Notes under the pieces: generated by a model | What the model was told of the DNA's origin: nothing | Database searches by the model: none | What the model saw: only the letters and a program-made list of their open reading frames with translations | Shown: piece after piece, positions 11,901-20,431 of the stretch | How the letters are laid out: each line of letters starts with the position of its first letter | Numbering within the stretch: the stretch's first letter is position 1 | Assembly (NCBI GenBank): GCA_963675135.1 | Contig: OY776131.1 | Location: 29,627,881-29,691,880 of the forward strand | From: Galeopsis tetrahit | Lineage: Eukaryota; Streptophyta; Magnoliopsida; Lamiales; Lamiaceae | DNA: 64,000 bases | Reading direction: 5' to 3' | Position numbers and translations under genes: made by a program

Positions 11901-12753
11901 TTTCAATAACATCTTTGGAAGATGTTTCAGCTAACAGCTTCTTCCTCTCTTCTTTCAACCTTGCTGCCTCAGCAAGAGCGTCCTTCCTTAAATAATATTT
12001 GGAGATGTGGAAGGTCTTGTGAGGTCCCATCTTGTACTTTCTTGGGAGTACTTCTGGAAGGATGATACTCAGCTTGTTGACAAAGCTGACAGTTGAGGTT
12101 ACCTTCCATTCTCTTGATTGAAGGTCCAAAGTCACCTTCTTGGCTTCAAGAGCAATTCTGTCCAAGAAAAGCCCTTGCCAGTCTCCATCAATCTGATCCC
12201 AGATTGCAGCCATAACTCTAACCTTTAGAGTAGTAACAGCATCATGACTGAATGTGTTACCTAGCAGCATCTTGCCTGCTATATCCATCAGGGTTTGGAA
12301 CTTAGGTTCTAGTTGGGATTTCTTGAGTCCAGAGGCATCAGCAGCCTTGATTCTCCCATTAGTGAACATCTCCATGTACTCTTTCTCCTTATTCATGATG
12401 TAGGTGGAGATATTGATCTTCCCCCTTGACAAACCAAATAGTTCCTGAAGGATTTCCCTTGTTACCTTGACCTTGTGTCCACCCATGACACTTTCAACAT
12501 ACGATCCCTTCATCACAGCGTTTGCATAGAAAGCCAGCACATCTTGTTCATAAACGTTGGTGGGTGCTGCTTCCAGAAAATCTCGAAGGTTGAGGTTGAT
12601 GCAACGGAGAAGGATTTCCTTGTTTGCAGCTGTGTGTTTGCCTTTGAAAAACAGAGCATTCTCTGTGAACATCTTCCCTTCCTTGGACCACTTTGAAGCA
12701 TCCAAGGTGCCAGTGCTCTTGGTCTTCTCATCGTAAATTTCAATGATTGCCAT
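8944..12753 (-). CDS. Env-position ORF of element C, full length (1269 aa)
   Basis: This is the only uninterrupted family-1 copy. I start it at the ATG at 12753 (MAIIEIYDEK) because B and F start at the same place with the same residues; an in-frame ATG at 12882 adds 43 residues found in neither. Order: an N-terminal globular region of about 250 residues (FLEAAPTNVYEQDVLAFY, GGHKVKVTREIL) resembling the putative plant transposon protein domain seen in many plant retroelement ORFs; a disordered acidic part with PADTHTAEE-like repeats; the segment DDVDDLLELMEGMGG; a coiled-coil around residues 800-970; a KKRMTRKRKAD basic linker; and a conserved C-terminal region ending LYLAYRI. I see no signal peptide or transmembrane segment from MAII onward. 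Function is unknown; the env label is positional. The polypurine run at 9807-9819 lies inside. Confidence 0.88.
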   Translation of the reverse strand: MAIIEIYDEKTKSTGTLDASKWSKEGKMFTENALFFKGKHTAANKEILLRCINLNLRDFLEAAPTNVYEQDVLAFYANAVMKGSYVESVMGGHKVKVTREILQELFGLSRGKINISTYIMNKEKEYMEMFTNGRIKAADASGLKKSQLEPKFQTLMDIAGKMLLGNTFSHDAVTTLKVRVMAAIWDQIDGDWQGLFLDRIALEAKKVTLDLQSREWKVTSTVSFVNKLSIILPEVLPRKYKMGPHKTFHISKYYLRKDALAEAARLKEERKKLLAETSSKDVIEKAEESTHNSAAEEEEEPSKEEAQKKVAEEDDDDNQTLAQRRYLIRSGLISPSDSDVTPTASPLKKAGTSNPSLTFTPSKLSKGQKRKKNTSSFTKKAKKSRLPTPMSIAPISSFNPSDDTNPSEPSHTDAQIPADTHTAEEQAQPNPADVQTADNQPQTSSTQPADDQTQIISTILADIQTANVQDHQAQTPTDLQEETEPDQQTHNPADEQITEDQSQPTTQQEEITSQIPADTHTAEENAPTTQTPTIIVPSAPEDLAPEDLVQPGPSQPQFRMVHYPMCQTEKIMRTKIANLLKTTIPGVDETSIQFEQVLRVCTWIELRRDDVDDLLELMEGMGGKENFLDWEMEQKEVAQVQSFAQLLSDEALTAVCNRILGVSTADVPIPVGSSDQQTAEQAKMKESAAPALVEDSAAPAEDSAAPADKEEIEREVVRVPAHFKPSDDLTHFIDNQEDAGRRIMTHLTKATTCFLNEEYLSAEERGKAVIVHPKPQGTPSTSTPSVDHTADICSQVKAAIDLHFEKGLGLQLGRYVEKAAREQKTRLHDQILDVEDKFGEALHQQIGEYLSTYQKLSADTSKRFADLYTDEMHRMETTYTSRIEEAEARAKEGQALLKAAAEENEKLQTQLKETAAKLEALTTRFEAASSSNSHAEVLEHSITHLTQVAKVNAMALKQTLKVEIMNSMKPFAAALAEAKKGEDMLIKALEKSTAQQAELVVAQDDLTETLGGLKSKIKNRQGKDKEIALEDTQAPTQAPAKSLQITAPVEQVPKKRMTRKRKADEQAQSAQTSKKSAPAEPTAEEKEVLELKKKKLLEAQELKQKKLNDAKAVKAKFERRIAKLRKAMKDKAQEDSVLVFDSNYVDYLALQDELPRWYPLKKRWQIQHHIVRKFGPLPSYEEEFLQFSQFMNIEDPEFWEEIVKTAKGLDNCRILTPEEPKWDAPLLDSGRANMIEIKKILYKIYEEENVTDVQHMEEVRARLYLAYRI
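9807..9819 (-). promoter_or_regulatory. Internal polypurine tract in env-position ORF (C)
   Basis: Minus-strand AAAAAGGGGGAAG, coding for KKGE near residue 979. It is identical to the copies in A, B and F. Confidence 0.5.
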
Positions 12754-12868
12754 AGTAGAGTTTAAGTGTTTAGGTTTTGAGAGCTTGAAAGAATTTTGCA
12801 GAACGAGAGAGTATTGAGAGCAATAGGGTATTGTGAGCGAAAGGGTTTGGAAGAGTTTTAAGGGTGTG

Positions 12869-12876
12869 TATATATA
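12869..12876 (-). promoter_or_regulatory. Candidate internal TATA box upstream of env-position ORF (C)
   Basis: TATATATA on the minus strand, about 116 bp upstream of the ATG at 12753. It is followed by a CT-rich leader (CAATACTCTCTCGTTCTGC). Further upstream is TGGGCC on the + strand near 12953. Element B has TATATAAG at the same distance. It looks like a plant core promoter for the downstream ORF. Confidence 0.5.
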
Positions 12877-14638
12877 CTCCAATAATTCTTGATCTAACGG
12901 TCAGATTTGGGTTTAATTGTGGAGTAGAGCCCAAGATTTTCCTTCTTTGATTTTGGGCCTTCCTTTAAATTTGCCGGCTGAATTTGCCATGTGGCAACAG
13001 TTGATTTGCTGGCAATTTGGTAATTGAGTATTAATGACATCATTACCAAAAATAGCCGTTGTGACTAATTTTGTGGCAAGAATTGATCATCAAGGCCGTT
13101 TTTTATAAGTGAATTGCATTCCTTATATAGGCCAATTTGTTTAATTACATTCAGGAATAAATCTAGAATGAATTACATGATCAAAGATAGTCATTAAACT
13201 CAAAAATCAAGTGATCTGATCAGCAGAGTGAAGTCTTCTGATTTCCTGAAAAGGTCTGCTGATTTCTCTTGGGAGTCTTCTGGTCAGCTGAGTTGGTCTT
13301 CTGATCAGCTGAGTGGAGGATTGAGATTTGCTGAGTAAATCTTCTGTGCTTTGAAGGTCCAACTTGGCTTGATGGATCCTTCATTGTTGCTGTGATGATC
13401 CAACCTGGATGATGGATCTTCCAGCTTTATTGTGAGTGGTGATCCAACCTGGTTTGATGGATCTTCCAGCTCTATCTCTGAATCAAGTAGGACCATCAAA
13501 TCAATATGTATATCAGCCTGGATGGTATCCCACTGGTTCAGGTTGCCCTTACCATCTGATGTTCCTCATCATCAGATGGGTTGTAGCATCAAATGTGTCC
13601 TAATTGAATCTCTTCGCTACTCTTGAAAGAGAAGGAAGATTGGAAGAGGCTTCAATGGAGTCTGAAGAGAGGGCCATGGACTCAGCCTTCATGTTCTGTT
13701 TAGACACAATAGCTTTTGATAACAAGCTCTCCATGTAGAACTTCCCCCTGGAGAAGAAGCTCTGCTTGTTTGCTACTCTGTCCTCTGCATCTCTCTTTCC
13801 TCTAGTTTTCAATAAGGACTTCTCTCTTTCCTCTAGTTTTCATAGACATACTTATGTTGGTTAAACCAAGTATGCTGATCTGCATCATCTTCATCTTCTG
13901 GACAAATCTTCATCTCCTTCACCCAAGACCTTGGTTGAAGGATGATCTCCATTCCATCTCTTCTTTCGATTGTCTCCATCCCTGAAACAGAAAATGATAG
14001 TTAGTGATTTGTGTTCTTAGGTGTTCTCATAACTTCCTCCTTTTATAGGGGTAGAAATGAGGTAGTGGAGTGAAAGATGACAAAACTATAGAGTTGATAG
14101 GTCTGTATTTCTGAAAAGTTACTTCTTAAGATCAACAATGAGATTCTTGATCTAAGGGTTCACATTTAAAGATATTCAGACTTTATCTTATGGAATGCAG
14201 AATTTATAAATTTTGAGCAAGAGTTATTTGAAATCCGTACTGTGCATGCATACTGTTGAGTCGGTGGTGTATTAATCCAACCAAGTATAACTCAATAGTA
14301 CACTGTATTTATGTATATAAATAAAGTATTTTATGAAGAATAGTTTATTATTATACATAGTATACATTGCTGGGAATAAAGAGATCAAATAACTTTGTTC
14401 AAGTCTGCTGTATATATATATGATATGATATGCAATGCAGATTTTAGAGTATTTCATCAAGGATTCTTAAGGTATCATTGATTCCCCCTTGATTAGATGA
14501 CTCTAAGTTTTCCCTCAGCTTTATTTGTCTTCATTGGGAAAGAACTTACCTGAAGATGAGGGTGTCTATTCACCTCATCTGATCCTCCTAGTCTGCTGCA
14601 CTTGGGTCAGCTGAGGTTTTCAGCTGATCTTTCCTTCT
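12877..14638 (-). other. Pol-to-env spacer of element C
   Basis: About 1.8 kb without a convincing gene. It contains a promoter-like proximal part (12877-13100), clustered TCAGCTGA motifs (about 13265-13315), repeats of GATGGATCTTCCAGC (about 13400-13475), and a 70-codon minus-strand frame at 13812-13600 with a counterpart in B. The rest is AT-rich and ends with a polypurine-like AAGGGGGAATCA near 14480. Confidence 0.7.
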
Positions 14639-14781
14639 TCATGTGCTTGGGTCCAGGAGTCCTAAGCTGTAACATAGGGTTTTGAACCTTTCTTCAGCTA
14701 GGGGCTTAGTCAAGATGTCTGCTCTTTGGATATCTGTGTGAATTATCTCCATCTTGATGTCCTTCTTTTCAAGGTGGTCTC

Positions 14782-17700
14782 TTATGAAGTGGTGTCGAAT
14801 GTCGACATGCTTGCACCTTGTGTGGAGGACTGGTTTTGAGTGATGGCAATGGCACTGCTGCTATCACAATAAATAGGGACTTCTCTTGCCTCTACATTGT
14901 AATCCTTGAGTTGTTGAACTAGCCAGAGCAGCTGACTACAACAACTACCAGCTGCCATGTATTCTGCTTTAGTGGTGGAGGTTGCAACTGAGGTTTGCTT
15001 CTTAGAGAACCATGATATCAACTTGTTGCCTAGAAATTGACAGGTTCCAGATGTGGATTTCCTATCAATTCTACATCCTCCATAGTCTGAGTCAGAATAG
15101 CCACTCAATTCTAGATTGTCATCAGCAGGGTACCATAGTCCTAGGTTGACTGTTCCTTTTAGGTACTTGAGAATCTTCCTTGCTGCTTCTAGATGACTTT
15201 GCTTTGGGTTTGCTTGAAACCTAGCACATACTCCTACAGCAAATGTTATGTCTGGTCTGCTAGCTGTATGATATAGTAGAGATCCAATCAGTGCTCTATA
15301 TTCAGCTTGATCAACTGCCTTTCCAGACTCATCTGGTTCCATTTTGAAAGATGTCATCATTGGAATCCTTGCAGTCTTGCTTTGTAGGGCTTTGAATCTT
15401 TCTAATAGGCTCTTGGTATACTTGGACTGGTTGATGAAGATCCCTTCTGAACTCTGCTTGACTTGAAGTCCTAGAAAATAATTCATCTCACCCATCATGC
15501 TCATTTCAAACTTTTCTTGCATAAGTTCAGAGAACTTCTTGCACATCTCTTGATTGGGTGATCCAAATATAATATCATCTACATATATTTGCACCATTAG
15601 GATGTCTTCTCCTTCTTGTATTCTGAAAAGAGTTTTATCCACTTTGCCTTTTGTATATCCATTGTCAAGTAGGAATTGTGACAATGTGTCATACCAAGCT
15701 CTAGGGGCTTGTTTTAGACCATAGAGAGCCTTCTTCAGTCGATATACTTGATCACCTTTTTCAAAACCTGGAGGCTGCTCTACATATACTTCTTCTACCA
15801 GAATACCATTTAGAAAAGCACTCTTGACATCCATTTGATATACCTTGAAGCCCATATATGATGCATAGGCTAGAAACAGTCGTATGGCTTCTAATCTGGC
15901 TACTGGAGCAAAGGTTTCATCATAGTCAATCCATTCAGATTGAGAGTATCCTTTTGCAACTAGCCTAGCCTTGTTTCTAGTTATCACATCATTTTCGTCC
16001 TTCTTGTTCTTGAATACCCACTTTGTTCCTACTACATTGTGGTTTTCAGGACGATCTACCAATTCCCAGACTTCATTTCTTTCGAATTGGTTTAGTTCTT
16101 CTTGCATAGCAGTGATCCAATTGCTATCTGTCATTGCTTCTTCTATATCAGCTGGTTCAATGTTGGATAGGAAAGCACACCAGCAGAACATAGATGATTG
16201 TGAGTTCTGATTCAGTTGTCTTCTTGTCTTGACACCTGAGTCAGCTCCTCCTAAGATGAGGTTTGATGGATGGTTGTTTCTCCATGTATGCCTCACAGAA
16301 GTATGTGCATTGGATGAGCTTGGATTCTCATCTGATCTAGTGCCATCAGGAGGGTTGACTTGATTAGGTCGATCATCATCTGTATCTTGAGTGTCAAAGA
16401 GATCATTCCCCCTGGCATTTGGGATTGGTGCATCTTGATTCTGGTCAGCTTGTCCTGCTTGAGTTTGAGATCTAGTGACAGGTCTATGAGGCTTATCCTC
16501 CTCTGGTTCTTCAGGGAAAGGTTCATTGACTTCAGTGAACTCATCTGGTTTGGACTTGATCACTAGATGTCTCATCTGATCTGCAGCTGAGTTTGTTTCT
16601 ACTGCATTCTTTTCACAAGATTCGTCAAAAACAACATGAGGTGTTTCTTCCACAAGAAGGGTTCGTTTGTTGAGTACTCTAAATGCTTTGCTAGTTGAGG
16701 AGTATCCTAAAAATATCCCCTCATCTGCTTTGGCATCAAAAGCATTCAACTTACTCTTCCCATTGTTGTGAATGAAACACTTACAACCAAATATATGAAA
16801 GTAAAATACTCTAGGTTTTCTTCCTTTCCATAGTTCATATGGGGTTTTCTCATGTATTTTATGAATACCTGACCTGTTTTGAGTGTGACAAGCTGTGTTG
16901 ATGGCTTCTGCCCATAGCTTCTTGGGAGTGGAGAATTCAGCAAGGAGTGTTCTGGCAGCTTCTTTGAGTGTTCTGACTCTTCTTTCAGCTACACCATTCT
17001 GTTGTGGTGTTCTTGTTGCACTTGTCTCATGCTGAATACCATTAGAAGTACAATAGGCAATAATATAAGAGTTAATGAATTCAGTGCCTTTGTCACTTCT
17101 AATTTTCACAATTGGTTCTCCTTTCTCTACTTGGATCCTCTTCAATAGTTCAGGGAGCTTCTGCTGTGTTTCACTCTTCTTGTATAAGAAGATAACCCAA
17201 GTAAACTTGGAATAATCATCTACAACAATAAGAGTGTACTTCCTCCCTGTTAGAGTGGTTGGAGTGATTGGTCCAAAGAGGTCCATGTGAAGCAGTTCAA
17301 GAACTCTGCTGGTTGATGCTGTCTTCTTGGTCTTGAAGGAGACCTTTGTTTGCTTTCCTTGTTGACATGCATCACACACCTGATCTTTACAGTAGAGTTC
17401 ATTAGGCAGACCATCAACTAAGGATTCCCTTGCTAACTTGTTCATAGTCTTAAAGTTCAGATGACTAAGACGTTTGTGCCATAGCCAGCTGACATCTTTA
17501 GGGCTCTTCACAAGCAGACATGTATCTTTAGGACAACTGTTCCAATTTGCAAGATACATACTTCCCTTTCTAGATCCTGTTAGAAGGTTTTGTTTTGTTC
17601 TCTTATCACTTATGAGACACTCATCTTTAGAGAATTTGACTGAGTAACCAGTGTCACAAAAGTGAGAAACAGATAATAAATTAAACTTAAGACCTTCTAC

Positions 17701-17928
17701 ATATGATACATCATGTACCTCAATGTCACCATTTTTAAGGGTGCCATATCCTTTTGTGTTACCATGCGCGTTATCACCAAAGAAGACTTTTGGACCTTTC
17801 TTTTCTATGTAGTTGGTCAGCAGGGCTTTGGTTCCTGTCATGTGAGTTGAGCATCCACTATCTATGTACCAAGTTTCTCCTGCTAGACCTCCTCTTCTGT
17901 ATAGGTCCCTCCTTTCCTGCAAGAAAAG
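14782..17928 (-). CDS. pol: Pol polyprotein of element C (protease, integrase, RT, RNase H)
   Basis: Reading starts right after the in-frame TAA that ends gag (17929-17931); there is no ATG at that point. Counting from the TTG at 17922: aspartic protease DSG at residues 21-23; integrase zinc motif H149, H154, C183, C186; integrase catalytic D214, D277, E313 with D-D35-E spacing; an acidic linker at about 440-560; RT with D698 and YVDD at 780-783; RNase H D944, E987, D1020. Compared with B, one A is missing near 14831 (GGACTGGTTTTG against GGACTGGATTTTG). This changes the last residues and stops translation at 14782, whereas the family frame would run to a TGA at 14639. RT and integrase look intact; the RNase H tail is damaged. 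Confidence 0.92.
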   Translation of the reverse strand, partial: LFLQERRDLYRRGGLAGETWYIDSGCSTHMTGTKALLTNYIEKKGPKVFFGDNAHGNTKGYGTLKNGDIEVHDVSYVEGLKFNLLSVSHFCDTGYSVKFSKDECLISDKRTKQNLLTGSRKGSMYLANWNSCPKDTCLLVKSPKDVSWLWHKRLSHLNFKTMNKLARESLVDGLPNELYCKDQVCDACQQGKQTKVSFKTKKTASTSRVLELLHMDLFGPITPTTLTGRKYTLIVVDDYSKFTWVIFLYKKSETQQKLPELLKRIQVEKGEPIVKIRSDKGTEFINSYIIAYCTSNGIQHETSATRTPQQNGVAERRVRTLKEAARTLLAEFSTPKKLWAEAINTACHTQNRSGIHKIHEKTPYELWKGRKPRVFYFHIFGCKCFIHNNGKSKLNAFDAKADEGIFLGYSSTSKAFRVLNKRTLLVEETPHVVFDESCEKNAVETNSAADQMRHLVIKSKPDEFTEVNEPFPEEPEEDKPHRPVTRSQTQAGQADQNQDAPIPNARGNDLFDTQDTDDDRPNQVNPPDGTRSDENPSSSNAHTSVRHTWRNNHPSNLILGGADSGVKTRRQLNQNSQSSMFCWCAFLSNIEPADIEEAMTDSNWITAMQEELNQFERNEVWELVDRPENHNVVGTKWVFKNKKDENDVITRNKARLVAKGYSQSEWIDYDETFAPVARLEAIRLFLAYASYMGFKVYQMDVKSAFLNGILVEEVYVEQPPGFEKGDQVYRLKKALYGLKQAPRAWYDTLSQFLLDNGYTKGKVDKTLFRIQEGEDILMVQIYVDDIIFGSPNQEMCKKFSELMQEKFEMSMMGEMNYFLGLQVKQSSEGIFINQSKYTKSLLERFKALQSKTARIPMMTSFKMEPDESGKAVDQAEYRALIGSLLYHTASRPDITFAVGVCARFQANPKQSHLEAARKILKYLKGTVNLGLWYPADDNLELSGYSDSDYGGCRIDRKSTSGTCQFLGNKLISWFSKKQTSVATSTTKAEYMAAGSCCSQLLWLVQQLKDYNVEAREVPIYCDSSSAIAITQNQSSTQGASMSTFDTTS

Positions 17929-18237
17929 TTAAGTCTTAGGTACCCATTTTGTTTTGGGTCCTTGGGTGTTAGTACTACCCTTGGGAACCCACATATACAT
18001 TGGTCGTTTGAACAACCTTGAGCACTTGAGTTGTTTCCCTCGGGCATCACAGAACCAAATCTTACCAGTCAGCACCTTGGACTGATCTGATTTGTCCTTA
18101 GTGTCAGCTAAGTAATAGTCAAATGGTTTCCCTTTATAGGAGTGTACATACATGATCTTTTGACTAGTTACATTCGGCCTTGGTGCATTAGCTGGTCGAT
18201 GCACACGATTATATGGACCATACTCTTCTGTTCTCAC
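17929..18237 (-). pseudogene. gag: Gag C-terminal segment of element C, out of frame with gag
   Basis: Encodes the gag tail (MRTEEYGPYNRVHRP to TQGPKTKWVPKT) and stops at TAA 17929-17931, in frame with pol. B ends its gag at the same codon. In C this segment is one frame away from the main gag ORF, because the sequence near 18270-18300 is rearranged and about 25 bp shorter than in B. The intact parent probably had one gag frame through this segment, followed by the TAA and then pol. Confidence 0.8.
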
Positions 18238-18241
18238 AATA

Positions 18242-20305
18242 TCATAAGAGATAGGGGGTGCAAAGAGAACAGAATATTATTAATTTGTTTGAAGAAGACT
18301 GTCTCAGCCTAGATGGTCTAGGCTGTTTGCTGTTCCTCTGTACAGGCTTGGGGTTAGCTTGTCCTTTACCATTTTTGGTTTTGGGATAGTTAGCCTTAGC
18401 TGGTACAGATGCCTTTTGGTTCATATTAGGTTCATTGTGTTTAGAACACTCACCCTTTTCATGTGTCTGAGTAGTGCACTTGTTAGGTGTACTACCCCCA
18501 GCTGGAGAGGATGTAGATGGGTTGAGTTCATAGCCAAAACCCATCTTATTGCCATTTGATCTATAATACTCAGAGATGCTTTCAATAGTAGTAGAGGCTT
18601 TATTGAACTCTGATATCTTTTGATTTAGGCATTCGTTCTCCTTTTCTAAGAGCTTGTGTGCTTGGAAGAGGTCATCGAATTTGGATTGTAGTGAACGAAG
18701 TTCCTTAGTTTCTAAAGCTTGAGTTTGTAACATCCCCTCATACAACTGAGTTATTGTGGTATTTTCTTCCTTAAGAAGCTCCACTTCTCTGGTCAATCTT
18801 TCATTCATTGTGGCCAGCTCAGGGGTGTTATCAAACTTAACCTTTTTCAACTTAGCAATTTCTTTCCTTAGATCCTTATTCTCCTCTTCCACTTCTATAA
18901 AAGCTCTAGTGGAAATATCTAGATCACCTTTTACTTTTCTTAAAGATTGATAATAGGTGTCTTCTGATTCGCCTTCAGATGAGTTTATCTCATCTGATTG
19001 TGAAAAAATAGGTGAATGGAAAGTAGTTGTATAGGAGTTTACCTCATTTTCACCTATGGCCATCATAGCTAGGTCATCTGAATCATCTAAGAAGATTTGG
19101 CAGTCTGGTGATGTAGGGAGTTCATCACTTTGATATTCAGATTCTTCAGTCACCATAGCTTTCTTGTCTGAAGTTCTTCTTGGCCTTCTTTCTTCTTTGT
19201 CATCCAAATCCAGCTCAGGACATTCATAGACATAGTGTCCTGGTTTGTGACAGTTGAAGCATGATCCAGGTTTCTGATTTGAGTTGCCTTTCCTTGGAGG
19301 AGTGGCATCTCTTCTTCTAGATCCTCGGCTGTCAGATGACTCCACATCCTTTCTAGGATGTCTTTCTGGTGTTCTTTCTCTGGAACCTCTGGAGGGTGAA
19401 CTTGCTCTTCTATATTTATAGTTTCTATAAAATTTTCTATATTTGATGTTGAGAGTGTTCATCCTTTCGAATCTCTTGATCATAAGAGCCATTTGTTCCT
19501 TCAGACTCATGTCTGATCCTTCACAGTCTTCTGTTTTCAGAGAGGCCTTGCCAGATGAGGTACTTGCAGCTTTTGTATTGGCTGCCTTGAAGGCTACAGT
19601 CTTGGAGGTAGATGGGGCTGCAGTTGACTCATCACTTCCTGAGTTTTCTTCTCTGTCAAGGTCATATTCATGAGCTTTTAGGTTCTGAAATAGAGTTTGA
19701 GTAGACCACTTCTTGATATCTTGAGTATCTTTGATGATGGTCTTCTTGAGTTTCCATCTCTTGGGTAAAGAGTCCAAGATCTTCAAGTTTTTCTCTCTAT
19801 TTGTATACTTCTTGCCTAGAGATTCAATCTCATTTATGATCTTTGTACATCTATTGTCCAGCTGATCAATAGTTTCTCCTGGATGCATCTTGAGGTGTTC
19901 AAACTTCTTGACTGCTGTCGACAATTTGCTTTCCTTGATCAGCTCAGTTCCTTCACAGAGGAGTGCCAATGCCTCCCACATCTCTCTGGCTGACTCACAG
20001 TGGATGACCTTTGCAATGTACTCATTTGGAAGAGTTTGCATTATGTAATCTTGAGCAATGCTATCAAGGTTTGATTGCTTCATCTCTTCTGGTATGAGAT
20101 CCCTCATGGGCTTGGGAACCAGTTCTCCAACTGGGACTTCTGGATCACCATTTGCAGTGTTGACTGTCATGATGGTGATTGGGCCTTCAGTGATTACTGA
20201 CCACATCTTGTAGTGGACTGATGTGAGATTCTTCCTCATTCTGATCTTCCAGTAATCATAATCCTCAACTGAAAACTTAGGCAACTTACGCATGTTAGCA
20301 CTCAT
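18242..20305 (-). CDS. gag: Gag of element C, C-terminally frameshifted
   Basis: Starts at the ATG at 20305 (MSANMRKLPKFSVEDYDYWK), 113 bp past the primer-binding site. Residues 10-220 resemble the copia-type gag/UBN2 family (EMWEALALLCEGT, LKILDSLPKRW). An RS-rich basic stretch precedes a CCHC zinc knuckle at residues 349-362 (CFNCHKPGHYVYEC). A long coiled-coil follows at about 470-610. The protein packages element RNA. The last residues (NKLIIFCSLCTPYLL) are out of the family frame, so this copy cannot make normal gag or gag-pol without a frame change. Confidence 0.9.
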   Translation of the reverse strand: MSANMRKLPKFSVEDYDYWKIRMRKNLTSVHYKMWSVITEGPITIMTVNTANGDPEVPVGELVPKPMRDLIPEEMKQSNLDSIAQDYIMQTLPNEYIAKVIHCESAREMWEALALLCEGTELIKESKLSTAVKKFEHLKMHPGETIDQLDNRCTKIINEIESLGKKYTNREKNLKILDSLPKRWKLKKTIIKDTQDIKKWSTQTLFQNLKAHEYDLDREENSGSDESTAAPSTSKTVAFKAANTKAASTSSGKASLKTEDCEGSDMSLKEQMALMIKRFERMNTLNIKYRKFYRNYKYRRASSPSRGSRERTPERHPRKDVESSDSRGSRRRDATPPRKGNSNQKPGSCFNCHKPGHYVYECPELDLDDKEERRPRRTSDKKAMVTEESEYQSDELPTSPDCQIFLDDSDDLAMMAIGENEVNSYTTTFHSPIFSQSDEINSSEGESEDTYYQSLRKVKGDLDISTRAFIEVEEENKDLRKEIAKLKKVKFDNTPELATMNERLTREVELLKEENTTITQLYEGMLQTQALETKELRSLQSKFDDLFQAHKLLEKENECLNQKISEFNKASTTIESISEYYRSNGNKMGFGYELNPSTSSPAGGSTPNKCTTQTHEKGECSKHNEPNMNQKASVPAKANYPKTKNGKGQANPKPVQRNSKQPRPSRLRQSSSNKLIIFCSLCTPYLL

Positions 20306-20417
20306 GCTGTATGAGTTTTCAAAAACAAGTTTTCCAAAAAGATCTGTTCAAGAGGACTACAGAAAGACTCCCTCAAGTCTTCTGATAATCTAGAGACAGT
20401 AGTCCGTTAGAACCACT

Positions 20418-20429
20418 GCTCTGATACCA
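20418..20429 (-). promoter_or_regulatory. Primer-binding site of element C (tRNA-iMet)
   Basis: Minus-strand TGGTATCAGAGC, two bases after the LTR end, complementary to the 3' end of plant initiator methionine tRNA. Confidence 0.93.
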
Positions 20430-20431
20430 CT

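Noticed and set aside
9680..12743. Antisense ORFs (for example 11053-11526, 10089-10367, 12475-12696) opposite the env-position ORF
   Set aside because: Shadows of a long low-complexity coding strand; no family resemblance or start context.
12754..12882. 43-residue N-terminal extension of the C env-position ORF with a somewhat hydrophobic stretch (signal peptide?)
   Set aside because: Absent from B and F, lies across the TATA and leader region, and the MAII start is shared by all copies.
14639..14781. SIRE1-like stop-codon suppression joining pol to the env-position ORF
   Set aside because: Pol and the ORF are 1.2-2 kb apart with many stops in all frames and a conserved ATG.
17923..17955. 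A 27-nt GT...AG intron at the gag-pol junction of C
   Set aside because: Far shorter than the smallest plant spliceosomal introns, and removal does not restore frame in F. Kept only as an observation on a conserved block.
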